A stretch of 50,642 nt of DNA from Kocuria dechangensis (GTDB taxonomy: Bacteria; Actinomycetota; Actinomycetes; Actinomycetales; Micrococcaceae). The first letter of the stretch is position 1. The number at the start of each line of letters is the position of its first letter. Under the pieces are notes generated by a model. It made no database searches and had not been told where the DNA came from. It worked only from the letters and a program-made list of their open reading frames with translations. Made by a program: the position numbers and the translations under genes. This document shows positions 49,310 to 50,642 of this stretch, piece after piece. The stretch covers positions 1 to 50,642 of the forward strand of contig NZ_BMEQ01000026.1 in assembly GCF_014636775.1 (NCBI RefSeq), given 5' to 3'.

Positions 49310-50642
49310 GCAACGATGCGCAGGTGATGGTGCGCCAGTACGGCAACATCGCCGAGGACAAGACGGCCGGGCTGTTGGGCTTCTCGATGGCCTCCACCGT
49401 GGTGCTCGGGATCGGGGCGGTGGGGGTGTTCCTGTTCATCATGGCTTCCCGGATCGGGGTGGCCGCCGCCATCGCGGTGGCCGCGTTCGGGGCCGCCACG
49501 GTGCTGGGCTCCAAGGACCGCAACGGGCGCTCCATCCCGGAGCGGTGGCTGGCCAAGCACCTGTTCAGCCGGGCCGAGAAGAAGAACCGCACCACGTACA
49601 GGGCCGGGCCGGCCTCGCAGCTCCCCGACGGGTCCTTCCGCGCCCCCGGTGTGCTGGCCGGCACCGTTCCGGTGGCCTTCACCGACCTGTTCGGGCATGA
49701 GGGGGTGATGCTGTGGCACCGGCAGCTGAAGACCGGCACCGTGTTCGTCATCGCCAACTCCTCCGGGCTGGGGCTGCTGGACCAGGAGAGGGTGGACCGG
49801 ATGGTGGGCACCTGGGCGGCCTTCCAGCGCGACGCGGGGTCGAACACGGAGCTGGTGCAGGTCTCGGTCACCACCCAGTCCACCACCGACCCCCGGGAGC
49901 GGCTGCCCGATGCGGTGGCGGTGGGCCGGTCCCAGGCCGGGGACCGCCAGGTGCCGGGCTTCGCGAGGGCGACGATGGATGCGGTGGTGGCTGATCTGAA
50001 CCAGGACGTGCCGAAGCTTCAGCAGTGGATCGCGCTGACCTTCAGCGCCCGGGCCAACGCGGCCGAAGGCGTGCCCGAGCGCACCGCGGGCGAGCTGACC
50101 ACGGACGTGTCCTCGCTGCTGAGCGGGTTCCTGGAACAGCTCGAACAAGCCGGGGCCGGGTCGGTGTCACTGATGAAAGAAACGGAGCTGATCGACCAGA
50201 CGTATGTGGCCTACAACCCGCTGGCGGCCGCCGCGGTCGAGCGGGCCCGGCTCTCGGGGGCCGGCACCGGGCTGCGGTGGGAGGAGGTCGGCCCCGCCGC
50301 CGCGAGGGTGATCGGCTCCCCGGGGCGCTACGAGCACGGCGGGGTGGTCTCGAAGTCCTGGCAGATGTGGCGGCCCCCCGCCGGCACGTTCCGGGAGAAC
50401 GCCCTGGTGGCCCTGCTGGCCCCCACCGCGGAGATGCTGCAGAAGCGGGTCACGGTGTTCTACCGCCCCCAGTCCCCGGACAGCTCGGCCACCCAGGTGC
50501 AGCAGGCGCTGACCAACGCCCAGTTCGCGGCGAACCAGAAGAACCGCCGCCCGACCAGCTCCCAGATCATCGCCCTGGAGAAGGCCCGGAAGGCCGAACG
50601 CGAGCAGGCCGAAGGGGCGTCCCTGGTGCGGTTCTCCATCGT
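49306..50642 (+). CDS. SCO6880-family conjugation protein, partial (window edge)
   Basis: At least 445 residues from GTG 49306, which overlaps the previous stop (GTGA). Two hydrophobic segments (LGFSMASTVVLGIGAVGVFL, ASRIGVAAAIAVAAFGAATV) are followed by a soluble region with GLGLLDQERVDRMVGTWAAF, VSVTTQSTTDPRERLPDAV and LIDQTYVAYNPLAAAAVERA. This plan matches SCO6880-type proteins of actinobacterial conjugative elements, which sit next to a VirB4-like ATPase gene. That gene, if present, lies beyond the window. Confidence 0.8.
   Translation, partial: MSNDAQVMVRQYGNIAEDKTAGLLGFSMASTVVLGIGAVGVFLFIMASRIGVAAAIAVAAFGAATVLGSKDRNGRSIPERWLAKHLFSRAEKKNRTTYRAGPASQLPDGSFRAPGVLAGTVPVAFTDLFGHEGVMLWHRQLKTGTVFVIANSSGLGLLDQERVDRMVGTWAAFQRDAGSNTELVQVSVTTQSTTDPRERLPDAVAVGRSQAGDRQVPGFARATMDAVVADLNQDVPKLQQWIALTFSARANAAEGVPERTAGELTTDVSSLLSGFLEQLEQAGAGSVSLMKETELIDQTYVAYNPLAAAAVERARLSGAGTGLRWEEVGPAAARVIGSPGRYEHGGVVSKSWQMWRPPAGTFRENALVALLAPTAEMLQKRVTVFYRPQSPDSSATQVQQALTNAQFAANQKNRRPTSSQIIALEKARKAEREQAEGASLVRFSI

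Overview
The window is high-GC actinobacterial DNA, most like a plasmid or other conjugative element of a Micrococcales-type host. The evidence is the G+C-rich codon use with frequent GTG starts, an actinobacterial-type LexA box, DUF4192 and MAB_1171c-like proteins, and an SCO6880-type transfer gene. A parA gene with a downstream partner, a replication-initiator candidate, direct-repeat arrays and a transfer operon all point to an autonomous mobile element. The genus cannot be fixed from the sequence alone.

Layout. (1) 1-510: edge of an IS5-family transposase and a decayed IS630-type fragment. (2) 511-16938: a roughly 16 kb putative anti-phage island. On the plus strand are a 1557-residue fusion of a sacsin-like GHKL ATPase with a superfamily 2 helicase, a cytosine methyltransferase homologue whose catalytic Cys is Arg, and an apparently intact cytosine methyltransferase. 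On the minus strand are a UvrD-like helicase, a DrmA-like helicase and a DrmB-like DUF1998 protein in overlapping frames, preceded by a Vsr endonuclease. (3) 17162-20294: debris, namely a frameshifted dehydrogenase remnant, an intact IS630 element, a DUF4192 gene and a YgjP-like metallopeptidase fragment. (4) 20460-24923: a McrB-N/HNH endonuclease, a PD-(D/E)XK-like nuclease gene and several unknowns. (5) 25106-28970: cspA, parA with its partner, AT-rich repeat arrays and an initiator tRNA gene. (6) 29076-35400: umuC, a Tat-exported metallo-beta-lactamase-fold protein, umuD under a LexA box, unknowns and a GNAT. (7) 35808-41960: replication protein candidate, ribbon-helix-helix-like regulator with operator, an ImmA/IrrE-MAB_1171c-PAP2-XRE cassette, a membrane protein and an ArsR-like regulator. 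(8) 42125-50642: a type IV secretion/conjugation operon cut by the window end.

How the parts may work together. The island resembles DISARM in having DrmA, DrmB and a 5-cytosine methyltransferase. It lacks a recognisable DrmC (phospholipase D) nuclease and adds a GHKL-helicase fusion, a pseudo-methyltransferase, a UvrD-like helicase and Vsr. The likely logic is that cytosine methylation marks self DNA while the helicases and an unidentified nuclease act on unmarked DNA; this is inference. The repeat-rich block around parA and the tRNA is the best place to look for the centromere and the replication origin. The transfer operon is divergent from an ArsR-like gene that may control it through an inverted repeat in the shared intergenic region.
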